A model generated the notes under the pieces. That model did not search any database, was not told the origin of the DNA, and was given only the letters and a program-made list of their open reading frames with translations. The translations under genes and the position numbers were made by a program. Shown piece after piece: positions 51,485-62,054 of a DNA stretch of 64,000 nucleotides. Origin of the DNA: Andrena cerasifolii (taxonomy: Eukaryota > Arthropoda > Insecta > Hymenoptera > Andrenidae). The stretch's first letter is position 1, and the number at the start of each line of letters is the position of its first letter. The stretch is from NCBI RefSeq assembly GCF_050908995.1, contig NC_135124.1:1364001-1428000 (forward strand), given 5' to 3'.

Positions 51485-51569
51485 CAGCGCCGTTGGAGTC
51501 TGTAGTTCTGGAACGTTCGGGATTCCTCGCGAGTGTTGTGGGTAACCGTCGCGCGTGACCTCTGAAACA
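51485..51569 (+). other. 5' untranslated leader of the retrotransposon
   Basis: 85 bases between the primer site and the chosen ATG. The frame is open upstream to a GTG at 51555, but the first ATG in frame is at 51570 (ACAATGAGC), which is the start expected in a eukaryote. No other element is recognised here. Confidence 0.7.
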
Positions 51570-54500
51570 ATGAGCCATTTGATAACGAGTCAACGCGACC
51601 TTAAAGGTCGAATCTCGCGTGCGTTCGAAAATTTAAAGAAATTAGGAGCAAATAACTGGAACAAAGCCAACGTATCTACGAGGCTAGAGGCTCTCCGCAA
51701 AAATTGGGCTAAATTTGAGGCACAGCATGACCAATTACTTGCCATGGCTGAGGACTCGGAAGTCGTAGGCGATCCGTATTGGAGGGAAGATCAACCAGCA
51801 GAAACGGAAGAGATCTTCCTCGTGCAAGAGGCTCTCTTGGTAGGAAAATTAGAGGAGCTTACCAGAGAGGAACGGGCTGTGGCCCGAGCCCTGGAACGTT
51901 TGTCCATGGACGAGCCGGGCCACGTGGCAGCTACGGGGATCGTCCGTTCAAAGGCCTCGCTACCGCGGATCCCCTTACCGAATTTCGATGGTCAATATAA
52001 AGACTGGCCATCTTTCCAAGGACTTTTCCAGTCCCTCGTCGTCCGAGACACGACTTTGTCGGACGCTGAGCGTCTACACTATCTGCGGGGCACTCTTAAA
52101 GGCGATGCGGCCAAACTCCTTCGTAATCTACCGGTGCGGGAGGAGAATTTCGAAGCTGCATGGAAATTGCTGGAAGACCGTTACGATAATCAGCGGTTAT
52201 CGGTAAAGGCATTGATGGCGGCCATTTTTGGCTTACCTTCACTAACACGAGAGTCAGGGCCTGACCTCAAAGACTTCTACTACACGTTGTGCGATTCGGT
52301 GGAGGCCCTCGCAGCCCTGAAGAGGCCCTATGATGCCAGCGGCGATTGGCTCGTGCATCTGGTCATAGAAAGACTCGATCCCCAATCCAGGCGCAAATGG
52401 GAGACACAGCTTGGCAAGACAAAGACTCCCTCGACCTTCCAGCAGCTGAAGGACTTTTTAGAGGGACGCGTTAATACCGTGGAGGCCTTGGAAGAGCAGC
52501 GTGGTGGTCCAGCGGGAAAGTCGACGAAGCTACCTGGAACACAAAGAAACGCCAAGGTTCACCAGGTGAGCAAATCCAAAGGCTCTTCTGACCAGTGCAG
52601 TCTCTGTGGCGCTAGTCATTTTATTCTGTTTTGTGCTGACTATAAGGCTAAGGGTCCGAAAGAACGTAAAGAAGTCCTGCTAGCTAAACGCCTTTGCTTT
52701 AATTGCTTGGGGAGACATCGCGTCGCCGACTGTAAATGCGACAAACGGTGTCAGGAGTGCCAGCAAAGGCACCATACTTCGATTCACGAAGCGACCTCCA
52801 TTCGTGCTCCAGCCGAGACTTCGGAAGTCTCAGTAAATTTGGGGAAATCCAGAACAAAGGAGAGCCTCCCTCGCGCCGCGGTGTGCTTCCCACCTGTTTT
52901 ATTAGCTACCGCCAGGATAGTAGTGCGTTCCCGGGACGGCGAGCCAAGATTAGTGAGGGCTCTGATTGATCAAGGCAGTGAAGTCTCGTTAGCTACGGAA
53001 GCTTTGGTACAACTGCTACGACTACCAAGGCGACCCTCGAATATACACTTAATTGGCATCGGCAACCAGCGAAAGGAGCGAGTGCGTGGAAGCATACAAC
53101 TGGAGTTCACGCCACATGGAGGCGACGGCTCACGGCAGATCACCACGGCTTTGGTGCTGCCACGTATTACGGCCTATTCTCCACAGGTCAAGCAGTCAAT
53201 AAATGTTTGGACTCACCTCCAAGGTCTACCACTGGCTGATCCGGACTTCACTGCTGGCACCCAGATCGATGTCCTGTTGGGTGCCGACGTCTACTCCATG
53301 ATCTTGGAGGACGGCGTTCGCAAGGGGCAAGAGGGTGAGCCCATTGCCCAAAAGACGACTTTGGGTTGGATTATATCCGGCCTTGCTACCACGGCCAATC
53401 CAGACATACCGCGTGCTTCGAACGGGCTCGTCACGCTGAAGTGTACGATGGAAGATGACCTCGTCCCGATGGTCCAACGGTTCTGGGAACAAGAAGAAGT
53501 GAGGGTGACGACTACCTTCAATGCTGAGGACCAGGAGTGCGAGGATTACTTTGCGACCACTCACCAGCGTCTTCCGTCCGGGCGTTATATGGTGCGCCTC
53601 CCCTTCAAGGAGACGCAAGGACTGGGCGAGTCTCGAGCCGGGGCCGTCCGAATGCTTCAACGGATGGAGGCCAAGAGCAGTCGGAACACCGCTTTCAAGG
53701 AGGCCTACCAGTCGTTCCTGCGTGAGTATGAGGAATTAAGGCATATGTCTAAGACCGATAAACTTTGCCCAGATGGCGAGAGCTATTACCTGCCGCACCA
53801 CGGCGTACTAAAAGAGAACAGCACTACCACGAAGCTTCGGGTGGTGTTCAATGGCTCCTACGCTACCAGCTCAGGGAAGTCACTGAACGACCTCCTCATG
53901 GTGGGACCCAACTTGCTACCGGGTCTTCTACGAGTGTTACTGCGGTGGCGAGTACATCGGATTTGCTTGACTGCCGATATTGAAAAGATGTTTCGCCAAA
54001 TTATCATGCACCCTGACGACCGCCGTTTTCAAAGGCTGCTTTGGCGACGACAAGAAGACGAAGCAATCAGCGATTACGAGCTGAATACTGTTACTTACGG
54101 CCTGGCCTGTGCTCCCTACCTGGCCATTCGCACGCTGCGACAACTGGCTCAGGATGAACGCTCCAGGTTTCCAAGGGCTGCTGCGATCCTGGAAAGGGAT
54201 GTTTACATGGACGATGTGCTTACTGGAGCCGACGGAAAAGAGGAGGCACGCAAGATCCAAGAGGAGCTGTGCCTACTCTGCAGGGCGGGCGGCTTTAATT
54301 TAAGGAAGTGGGTGTCTAACTCTCCCACCTTACTGAAGGAGCTCCCAGGCGAAGAGGTCCCATCGGCCGTCAACTGGGAGGAAGGCACACTCCACACGGC
54401 TTTGGGCGTCCATTGGAACGTGCGCGAGGACGAGTTCCGAGTCCGGGTAGTGGAGGATCATGCTACCCCAGTCGTTACCCGTCGCACAGTCCTCTCCCGC

Positions 54501-55514
54501 ATTGCTCGAATCTTCGATCCTCTGGGATTTCTGGCGCCGGTAACTGTAACAGCAAAGATATTTTTGCAATCACTTTGGCTGTTGAAAATAGATTGGGACA
54601 CCACGCTACCGCCAGCGGCCGGACGAGAGTGGACCCAATATGTAGCGGATTTGCCGAGCCTGGCAGAGGTCAGAGTGCCACGCTGGCTAGGACTTCACCC
54701 CAGGGTCAAGCATCTGGAGCTCCACGGATTTGCGGACGCTTCAGAGAGAGCCTTCGCCGCCGTGGTATATCTACGAGTCGTGGACGACGACGACCACGCG
54801 CAGGCGCACTTGATCACCTCCAAAACGAAGGTGGCTCCACTACAGCGAGTCACGCTCCCGAGGCTCGAGTTGTGCGCTGCTGCTCTGCTGAGCCGTCTGG
54901 TGACCGTCACGAAGGGGGCCATGGAATGGGACAGCGTCCCGACACACCTGTGGAGCGATTCAAGGATCGTACTGGACTGGATACGAGGCCATCCGTCACG
55001 GTGGAAAACTTACGTAGCGAATCGGGTGGCGGATATCCAGCGGGAGCTGCCGGAGGCACGGTGGCATCATGTGGCAGGGAGCGAGAACCCTGCGGACTGC
55101 GCTTCAAGGGGCTTGCCACCCAATCAACTACCGAGCTTTGACTTGTGGTGGAGGGGACCAGCCTGGCTCACCGGACCCCCTCACTGGTTGAACGACACTA
55201 CAAACCAGGAGGAGGTTACAGATCTGGAGGCCAGAGTCGTGTCGAACCTGGCCACTAGTGATAAAGAGGTTGCACACAATTACCTCTTAAACGCTTATTC
55301 TTCCATTCAGCGCCTCCTGAGGATAACGGCCTGGTGTCTACGCTGGACGACACACCGATCCCCCCGAGGAGGCCGGGACCCGTGCTTGTCACCCGCTGAA
55401 GTCGAGGCCGCGCGGGCGCGCTGGATCAGGGTGATTCAGCGCCAGGAGTTTCGGGAGGACTGCCACCAACTGCTACAGGGAACCCCGCTGACGAGTCGCA
55501 GTAAGCTGCTATGA
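51570..55514 (+). CDS. gag-pol: BEL/Pao gag-pol, N-terminal part: Gag, protease, RT, RNase H
   Basis: 1314 codons from the first in-frame ATG to a TGA. The likely role is particle formation, polyprotein cleavage and copying element RNA into DNA. Numbering from this ATG: residues about 130-310 form a DUF1759-like Gag region (PLPNFDGQYKDWPSF near 136). Two zinc knuckles CX2CX3HX4C lie at C343/C346/H350/C355 and C376/C379/H383/C388, with a further Cys/His cluster to 406. The aspartic protease has IDQGS with Asp467. Reverse transcriptase has Asp803 in LTADIEKMF and YMDD at 879-882. The RNase H-like part has Asp1056, Glu1100, Asp1130 and Asp1176. All catalytic residues I looked for are present. 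BEL/Pao elements normally encode one polyprotein that continues into integrase, so the TGA is probably a lesion; a leaky stop is a less likely alternative. Confidence 0.95.
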   Translation: MSHLITSQRDLKGRISRAFENLKKLGANNWNKANVSTRLEALRKNWAKFEAQHDQLLAMAEDSEVVGDPYWREDQPAETEEIFLVQEALLVGKLEELTREERAVARALERLSMDEPGHVAATGIVRSKASLPRIPLPNFDGQYKDWPSFQGLFQSLVVRDTTLSDAERLHYLRGTLKGDAAKLLRNLPVREENFEAAWKLLEDRYDNQRLSVKALMAAIFGLPSLTRESGPDLKDFYYTLCDSVEALAALKRPYDASGDWLVHLVIERLDPQSRRKWETQLGKTKTPSTFQQLKDFLEGRVNTVEALEEQRGGPAGKSTKLPGTQRNAKVHQVSKSKGSSDQCSLCGASHFILFCADYKAKGPKERKEVLLAKRLCFNCLGRHRVADCKCDKRCQECQQRHHTSIHEATSIRAPAETSEVSVNLGKSRTKESLPRAAVCFPPVLLATARIVVRSRDGEPRLVRALIDQGSEVSLATEALVQLLRLPRRPSNIHLIGIGNQRKERVRGSIQLEFTPHGGDGSRQITTALVLPRITAYSPQVKQSINVWTHLQGLPLADPDFTAGTQIDVLLGADVYSMILEDGVRKGQEGEPIAQKTTLGWIISGLATTANPDIPRASNGLVTLKCTMEDDLVPMVQRFWEQEEVRVTTTFNAEDQECEDYFATTHQRLPSGRYMVRLPFKETQGLGESRAGAVRMLQRMEAKSSRNTAFKEAYQSFLREYEELRHMSKTDKLCPDGESYYLPHHGVLKENSTTTKLRVVFNGSYATSSGKSLNDLLMVGPNLLPGLLRVLLRWRVHRICLTADIEKMFRQIIMHPDDRRFQRLLWRRQEDEAISDYELNTVTYGLACAPYLAIRTLRQLAQDERSRFPRAAAILERDVYMDDVLTGADGKEEARKIQEELCLLCRAGGFNLRKWVSNSPTLLKELPGEEVPSAVNWEEGTLHTALGVHWNVREDEFRVRVVEDHATPVVTRRTVLSRIARIFDPLGFLAPVTVTAKIFLQSLWLLKIDWDTTLPPAAGREWTQYVADLPSLAEVRVPRWLGLHPRVKHLELHGFADASERAFAAVVYLRVVDDDDHAQAHLITSKTKVAPLQRVTLPRLELCAAALLSRLVTVTKGAMEWDSVPTHLWSDSRIVLDWIRGHPSRWKTYVANRVADIQRELPEARWHHVAGSENPADCASRGLPPNQLPSFDLWWRGPAWLTGPPHWLNDTTNQEEVTDLEARVVSNLATSDKEVAHNYLLNAYSSIQRLLRITAWCLRWTTHRSPRGGRDPCLSPAEVEAARARWIRVIQRQEFREDCHQLLQGTPLTSRSKLL
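55512..55514 (+). other. In-frame TGA separating RNase H and integrase parts
   Basis: The TGA sits in the sequence CTATGACTCACA. The frame before (51570 on) and after (to 56795) is the same, with no shift, and family-typical residues resume at once downstream. The likely cause is a single nonsense substitution. A C directly after TGA makes the context somewhat leaky in general, so low-level readthrough cannot be ruled out. Confidence 0.85.
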
Positions 55515-56795
55515 CTCACACCCTTCTTAGATTCCCAAGGGCTACTGCGGGTCGGTGGGCGGTTGAAGCACGCTGCGCTGGCATCCTGGGAGAAGCACCC
55601 CATCATCCTGCTAAAGGAAGGTCACTTCACGGAGCTGTTAATTGACGAAGCGCACCGAAGAACGCTACATGGAGGGACGCAACTTACCTTGGCGGCTTTA
55701 CGACAAAGGTATTGGATATTGCAGGGTCGACAGAGAGTCAAGGCCCATATTCATCGCTGCGTCACCTGTCTCCGCTGGAGGGCATCGCCAGGACAACAGT
55801 TGATGGGAAACTTACCAGCTTACCGGGTCACGCCAGCCAGGCCGTTTCTACAAGTGGGCTTGGACTATGCTGGGCCCTTCACACTGTTGGCTTCCCGAGG
55901 CAGGGGTCAACGAACACACAAGGGTTATGTGGCCGTGTTTGTGTGTTTAACCACTCGTGCCGCCCTCTTGGAGGTCGTATCTGATTACAGCACCGAGGCC
56001 TTCCTTGCAGCACTGCGACGCTTTACCGCGAGGCGAGGTCTCTGTTCCACCATCCACAGCGACCGAGGCACCAATTTTGTCGGGACAGCACGGGAGCTGC
56101 GCGATAACCTGGAACCTCTGCGCAGCACAAGTGAGGTTATGCAGGCCCATCTACTAGGCGACGGCATTACTTGGCGATTCAACCCACCTGCAGCCCCGCA
56201 CTTCGGGGGAATTTGGGAGGCGGCCGTGAAGGCCACAAAGCACCATCTGAGGAGGGTCGTCGGCGATCAGCATCTCACCTATGAAGAGATGACGACCCTG
56301 CTTGCCCAAATTGAAGCGTGCTTGAACTCACGACCTCTGCAACCGCTGAGCGACGACCCGGGAGATGTCACGGCCCTCACACCAGGGCATTTCTTGATTG
56401 GTGACGCACTACTTGCCGTTCCCGATCCACCGGTGGAAGACGTCCCCAGGTCACGCTTGTCCCGATGGCATCTACTGCAGCAGATGAGACTGCAGTTTTG
56501 GCGTAGTTGGTCGCGCGAGTATCTACAGTCACTCCAAGCCCGCAATAAATGGACGCGACCTCACCCCCAACCACGAGTTGGGGATCTTTGTATCCTGAAG
56601 AATGAGCTTTTGCCACCCAACAAGTGGCCACTTGCACGAGTCACGCGATTGATCCCCGGGCCGGATGGATTGACACGTGTTGCCCATGTAAAGACCTCGC
56701 GATCGGAATTCGTCAGACCAATCGTCAAGCTAATTTACTTACCGCATGTTCAGGTCGCCGAAACGACGAATTCCACTTCAGATACACGCCACTAA
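55515..56795 (+). pseudogene. gag-pol: BEL/Pao gag-pol, C-terminal part: integrase, cut off by the upstream stop
   Basis: 426 codons in the same frame as the upstream part, without their own plausible ATG start; the first long stretch begins at TTG 55563. Numbered from 55515, the H2C2 zinc-binding part has His47, His52, Cys82 and Cys85. The integrase core has Asp117 (GLDYAGPF, 55863), Asp183 (HSDRGTNF, 56061) and Glu235 (GGIWEA, 56217). About residues 320-410 look like the DUF5641 C-terminal domain usual in BEL/Pao (VGDLCILKNE and VRPIVKLIYLP). It ends at TAA 56793-56795. The integrase would insert element DNA into the genome. Because the stop blocks normal translation, this copy is probably unable to supply its own integrase, although the insertion itself is young. 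Confidence 0.9.
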
Positions 56796-56902
56796 TTCAC
56801 AACCGGATCTAAATCGATGAACGATCTCCCCATGGACAGGGCGGTGGCGCCGCGAGCCGCGAGCGATCACGCCATAGCGTCCCAGCCAATCCACGTTACA
56901 TT

Positions 56903-56922
56903 CATTCATCGAACGATGAATG
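56903..56922. repeat. 9-bp perfect inverted repeat next to the polypurine-like tract
   Basis: CATTCATCG (56903-56911), AA, CGATGAATG (56914-56922). The right arm abuts the purine-rich tract that should prime plus-strand synthesis. A structural role in priming is possible but is inference from position only. Confidence 0.7.
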
Positions 56923-56933
56923 GCGGGCGGGAA
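56922..56933 (+). promoter_or_regulatory. Polypurine-like tract
   Basis: GGCGGGCGGGAA directly before the 3' LTR start TGTT. Ten of twelve bases are purines; two C residues interrupt it, so it is not a classic uninterrupted tract. Its position is exactly that of the plus-strand primer of LTR retrotransposons. Confidence 0.65.
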
Positions 56934-57422
56934 TGTTCAAGAAAAATAGTACTTATTGCGCCATCTCCCGAGCCCGAGTTAACTCAGGCGTGGTGACGCA
57001 ATATTCTATCCCCCCTTGTTCATGTGGAGCATCGATCTTATCTCCCTTCCATCGATCGGCGATTCGAGGAAATCGAGCGAGATTTCCTCGATCTACTTGT
57101 CGACGAGCCATACGAGAGGTAATACCTGTAAAACGCTTTGCCTGCTTCGCTTGAATTGCTTAAATCGCTTGCTTGCTACGAGAATCGGGCCGATTCCGCG
57201 TGCTTCGCGCTGTTTAAGAACTGGTTAATCGTGCCGGGGAACCAGTACCGCTTATATTAAATTCAAAGCAATAATTGTTTAATAATTGTGCCCTATAACG
57301 CTTTATTGTATTATACTGTAAATAGACTTATATTTAAGATTACATTTAGTGCTTAAGTCAAAGACAGCTTCCACGCGAGTATCCCGATCCTGCGACGCGA
57401 GTGATCCGAAACTTTGCTAACA
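56934..57422 (+). repeat. 3' LTR (489 bp)
   Basis: Starts TGTTCAAGAAAA directly after a purine-rich tract and ends TTTGCTAACA before GGTAT. It is shorter than the 5' LTR by exactly the 26 bases described there; the joint is GGCGATTCGAGG at 57058-57069. No other difference was found on reading both through. Confidence 0.95.
57064..57091. repeat. 11-bp inverted repeat in 3' LTR
   Basis: Same stem and GAGCGA loop as at 51103-51130, starting immediately at the 26-bp indel joint. Confidence 0.8.
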
Positions 57423-57427
57423 GGTAT
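57423..57427. repeat. Target site duplication, right copy (GGTAT)
   Basis: Second copy of the 5-bp target, after which ACTAAATTTC continues the interrupted monomer in phase. Confidence 0.9.
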
Positions 57428-59543
57428 ACTAAATTTCAGCTTCAAATGCATCGCCTTAAAGTTGCAAACAAGAGGCGCAGGCCTTTCAAGAGGCGTTCGA
57501 AAATGCTGCGACCCTTCGTTAAACAGTCACTGTCTCGAAACATCTGCGCCACTTCTCGCTCTTTGATTTGCTCTCCGGAGACGTTACTTTGTGCCATCTC
57601 TTTCGACGGCATGTTCTCCTGTTACAAAGCCCAATTTGGTGCATTCTGAAAATATTCGCCAGATTTTGGCCAATATATCAGGAGAACATGATGTGGAAAG
57701 AGGTATACTAAATTTCAGCTTCAAATGCATCGCCTTAAAGTTGCAAATAAGAGGCGCAGGCCTTTCAAGAGGCGTTCGAAAATGCTGCGACCCTTCGTTA
57801 AACAGTCACTGTCTCGAAACATCTGCGCCACTTCTCGCTCTTTGATTTGCTCTCCGGAGACGTTACTTTGTGCCATCTCTTTCGACGGCATGTTCTCCTG
57901 TTACAAAGCCCAATTTGGTGCATTCTGAAAATATTCGCCAGATTTTGGCCAATATATCAGGAGAACATGATGTGGAAAGAGGTATACTAAATTTCAGCTT
58001 CAAATGCATCGCCTTAAAGTTGCAAATAAGAGGCGCAGGCCTTTCAAGAGGCGTTCGAAAATGCTGCGACCCTTCGTTAAACAGTCACTGTCTCGAAACA
58101 TCTGCGCCACTTCTCGCTCTTTGATTTGCTCTCCGCAGACGTTACTTTGTGCCATCTCTTTCGACGGCATGTTCTCCAGTTACAAAGCCCAATTTTGTGC
58201 ATTCTGAAAATTTTCGCCAGATTTTGGCCAATATATCAGGAAAACATGAAGTGGAAAGAGGTATACTAAATTTCAGCTTCAAATGCATCGCCTTAAAGTC
58301 GCAAATAAGAGGCGCAGGCCTTTCAAGAGGAGTTCGAAAATTCTGCGTCTCTTCGTTAAACAGTCACTGTCTCGAAACATCTGCGCCACTTCTCGCTCTT
58401 TGATTTGCTCTCCGGAGACGTTACTTTGTGCCATCTCTTTCGACGGCATGTTCTCCTGTTACAAAGCCCAATTTGGTGCATTCTGAAAATATTCGCCAGA
58501 TTTTGGCCAATATATCAGGAGAACATGATGTGGAAAGAGGTATACTAAATTTCAGCTTCAAATGCATCGCCTTAAAGTTGCAAATAAGAGGCGCAGGCCT
58601 TTCAAGAGGCGTTCGAAAATGCTGCGACCCTTCGTTAAACAGTCACTGTCTCGAAACATCTGCGCCACTTCTCGCTCTTTGATTTGCTCTCCGGAGACGT
58701 TACTTTGTGCCATCTCTTTCGACGGCATGTTCTCCTGTTACAAAGCCCAATTTGGTGCATTCTGAAAATATTCGCCAGATTTTGGCCAATATATCAGGAA
58801 AACATGAAGTGGAAAGAGGTATACTAAATTTCAGCTTCAAATGCATCGCCTTAAAGTCGCAAATAAGAGGCGCAGGCCTTTCAAGAGGAGTTCGAAAATT
58901 CTGCGTCTCTTCGTTAAACAGTCACTGTCTCGAAACATCTGCGCCACTTCTCGCTCTTTGATTTGCTCTCCGGAGACGTTACTTTGTGCCATCTCTTTCG
59001 ACGGCATGTTCTCCTGTTACAAAGCCCAATTTGGTGCATTCTGAAAATATTCGCCAGATTTTGGCCAATATATCAGGAGAACATGATGTGGAAAGAGGTA
59101 TACTAAATTTCAGCTTCAAATGCATCGCCTTAAAGTTGCAAATAAGAGGCGCAGGCCTTTCAAGAGGCGTTCGAAAATGCTGCGACCCTTCGTTAAACAG
59201 TCACTGTCTCGAAACATCTGCGCCACTTCTCGCTCTTTGATTTGCTCTCCGGAGACGTTACTTTGTGCCATCTCTTTCGACGGCATGTTCTCCTGTTACA
59301 AAGCCCAATTTGGTGCATTCTGAAAATATTCGCCAGATTTTGGCCAATATATCAGGAGAACATGATGTGGAAAGAGGTATACTAAATTTCAGCTTCAAAT
59401 GCATCGCCTTAAAGTTGCAAATAAGAGGCGCAGGCCTTTCAAGAGGCGTTCGAAAATTCTGCGACCCTTCGTTAAACAGTCACTGTCTCGAAACATCTGC
59501 GCCACTTCTCGCTCTTTGATTTGCTCTCCGGAGACGTTACTTT

Positions 59544-60380
59544 GTGCCATCTCTTTCGACGGCATGTTCTCCTGTTACAAAGCCCAATTTGGTGCATTCT
59601 GAAAATATTCGCCAGATTTTGGCCAATATATCAGGAGAACATGATGTGGAAAGAGGTATACTAAATTTCAGCTTCAAATGCATCGCCTTAAAGTTGCAAA
59701 TAAGAGGCGCAGGCCTTTCAAGAGGCGTTCGAAAATGCTGCGACCCTTCGTTAAACAGTCACTGTCTCGAAACATCTGCGCCACTTCTCGCTCTTTGATT
59801 TGCTCTCCGGAGACGTTACTTTGTGCCATCTCTTTCGACGGCATGTTCTCCTGTTACAAAGCCCAATTTGGAGCATTCTGAAAATATTCGCCAGATTTTG
59901 GCCAATATATCAGGAGAACATGATGTGGAAAGAGGTATACTAAATTTCAGCTTCAAATGCATCGCCTTAAAGTTGCAAATAAGAGGCGCAGGCCTTTCAA
60001 GAGGCGTTCGAAAATTCTGCGACCCTTCGTTAAACAGTCACTGTCTCGAAACATCTGCGCCACTTCTCGCTCTTCGACTTGCTCTCCGGAGACGTTACTT
60101 TGTGCCATCCCTTTCGACGGCATGTTCTCCAGTTACAAAGCCCAATTTTGTGCATTCTGAAAATATTCGCCAGATTTTGGCCAACATATCAGGAAAACAT
60201 GAAGTGGAAAGAGGTATACTAAATTTCAGCTTCAAAGGCATCGCCTAAAAGTTGCAAATAAGAAGCGCATGCCTTTCAAGAGGCGTTCGAAAATTCTGCG
60301 ACCCTTCGTTAAACAGTCACTGTCTCGAAACATCTGCGCCACTTCTCGCTCTTTGATTTGCTCTCCGGAGACGTTACTTT
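59544..60380. repeat. Three-monomer block l-k-o, copy 1 (right array)
   Basis: The middle monomer has AATTTGGAGCATTC and CTCTTCGACTTGC. Both rare changes recur 1674 bp (6 monomers) downstream at 61497. One private difference, CCATCCCTTTCG near 60107, marks this copy. Confidence 0.75.
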
Positions 60381-61217
60381 GTGCCATCTCTTTCGACGGC
60401 ATGTTCTCCTGTTACAAAGCCCAATTTGGTGCATTCTGAAAATATTCGCCAGATTTTGGCCAATATATCAGGAGAACGTGATGTGGAAAGAGGTATACTA
60501 AATTTCAGCTTCAAATGCATCGCCTTAAAGTTGCAAATAAGAGGCGCAGGCCTTTCAAGAGGCGTTCGAAAATGCTGCGACCCTTCGTTAAACAGTCACT
60601 GTCTCGAAACATCTGCGCCACTTCTCGCTCTTTGATTTGCTCTCCGGAGACGTTACTTTGTGCCATCTCTTTCGACGGCATGTTCTCCTGTTACAAAGCC
60701 CAATTTTGTGCATTCTGAAAATATTCGCCAGATCTTGGCCAACATATCAGGAAAACATGAAGTGGAAAGAGGTATACTAAATTTCAGCTTCAAATGCATC
60801 GCCTTAAAGTCGCAAATAAGAGGCGCAGGCCTTTCAAGAGGAGTTCGAAAATTCTGCGTCTCTTCGTTAAACAGTCACTGTCTCGAAACATCTGCGCCAC
60901 TTCTCGCTCTTTGATTTGCTCTCCGGAGACGTTACTTTGTGCCATCTCTTTCGACGGCATGTTCTCCTGTTACAAAGCCCAATTTGGTGCATTCTGAAAA
61001 TATTCGCCAGATTTTGGCCAATTTATCAGGAGAACATGATGTGGAAAGAGGTATACTAAATTTCAGCTTCAAAGGCATCGCCTAAAAGTTGCAAATAAGA
61101 AGCGCATGCCTTTCAAGAGGCGTTCGAAAATTCTGCGACCCTTCGTTAAACAGTCACTGTCTCGAAACATCTGCGCCACTTCTCGCTCTTTGATTTGCTC
61201 TCCGGAGACGTTACTTT
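60381..61217. repeat. Three-monomer block with GAACGTGATG marker, copy 1
   Basis: The first monomer has GGAGAACGTGATG instead of GGAGAACATGATG. The second has AGATCTTGGCCAACA together with AAAGTCGC. The third is m-type with CCAATTTATC. The series recurs 2511 bp (9 monomers) downstream. Confidence 0.75.
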
Positions 61218-62054
61218 GTGCCATCTCTTTCGACGGCATGTTCTCCTGTTACAAAGCCCAATTTGGTGCATTCTGAAAATATTCGCCAGATTTTGGCCAA
61301 TATATCAGGAGAACATGATGTGGAAAGAGGTATACTAAATTTCAGCTTCAAATGCATCGCCTTAAAGTTGCAAATAAGAGGCGCAGGCCTTTCAAGAGGC
61401 GTTCGAAAATGCTGCGACCCTTCGTTAAACAGTCACTGTCTCGAAACATCTGCGCCACTTCTCGCTCTTTGATTTGCTCTCCGGAGACGTTACTTTGTGC
61501 CATCTCTTTCGACGGCATGTTCTCCTGTTACAAAGCCCAATTTGGAGCATTCTGAAAATATTCGCCAGATTTTGGCCAATATATCAGGAGAACATGATGT
61601 GGAAAGAGGTATACTAAATTTCAGCTTCAAATGCATCGCCTTAAAGTTGCAAATAAGAGGCGCAGGCCTTTCAAGAGGCGTTCGAAAATTCTGCGACCCT
61701 TCGTTAAACAGTCACTGTCTCGAAACATCTGCGCCACTTCTCGCTCTTCGACTTGCTCTCCGGAGACGTTACTTTGTGCCATCTCTTTCGACGGCATGTT
61801 CTCCAGTTACAAAGCCCAATTTTGTGCATTCTGAAAATATTCGCCAGATTTTGGCCAACATATCAGGAAAACATGAAGTGGAAAGAGGTATACTAAATTT
61901 CAGCTTCAAAGGCATCGCCTAAAAGTTGCAAATAAGAAGCGCATGCCTTTCAAGAGGCGTTCGAAAATTCTGCGACCCTTCGTTAAACAGTCACTGTCTC
62001 GAAACATCTGCGCCACTTCTCGCTCTTTGATTTGCTCTCCGGAGACGTTACTTT
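61218..62054. repeat. Three-monomer block l-k-o, copy 2 (right array)
   Basis: Matches 59544-60380 at offset 1674 bp, including GGAGCATTC and CTTCGACTTGC. It is followed by two further m-like monomers at 62055 and 62334 that look like local amplification. Confidence 0.75.

Larger units (their letters stand above)
56796..56933 (+). other. 3' leader of the retrotransposon, no envelope gene
   Basis: 138 bases between the integrase stop and the 3' LTR. The stretch is too short for an envelope-like gene, and no reading frame of note is present. It holds a perfect inverted repeat and the polypurine-like tract described separately. Confidence 0.8.
50947..57422 (+). mobile_element. BEL/Pao LTR retrotransposon, nearly intact, 6476 bp
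   Basis: Complete structure in order: 5' LTR 50947-51461 (TGTT...AACA), primer site 51467-51484, gag-pol frame 51570-56795, 3' leader with a polypurine-like tract to 56933, and 3' LTR 56934-57422. It is flanked by GGTAT duplications. The domain order Gag (DUF1759-like), zinc knuckles, protease, RT, RNase H, integrase, C-terminal DUF5641-like is that of BEL/Pao elements. No envelope-like frame follows the integrase. The only coding lesion I see is one in-frame TGA at 55512-55514. LTR identity apart from one 26-bp indel indicates recent insertion. The element is visibly more GC-rich than the satellite. Confidence 0.97.

Noticed and set aside
53226..53660. Reverse-strand and off-frame open stretches inside gag-pol
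   Set aside because: Shadows of a long GC-rich coding frame; no start context or family resemblance.
56796..56933. Envelope gene that would make the element retrovirus-like
   Set aside because: Only 138 bases lie between the integrase stop and the 3' LTR, with no reading frame of use.
59823..60248. 141-codon frame spanning two satellite monomers
   Set aside because: Arises from a single TTTGA to TTCGA change copied by a local duplication; the same non-ATG start and same repeat content as its neighbours.
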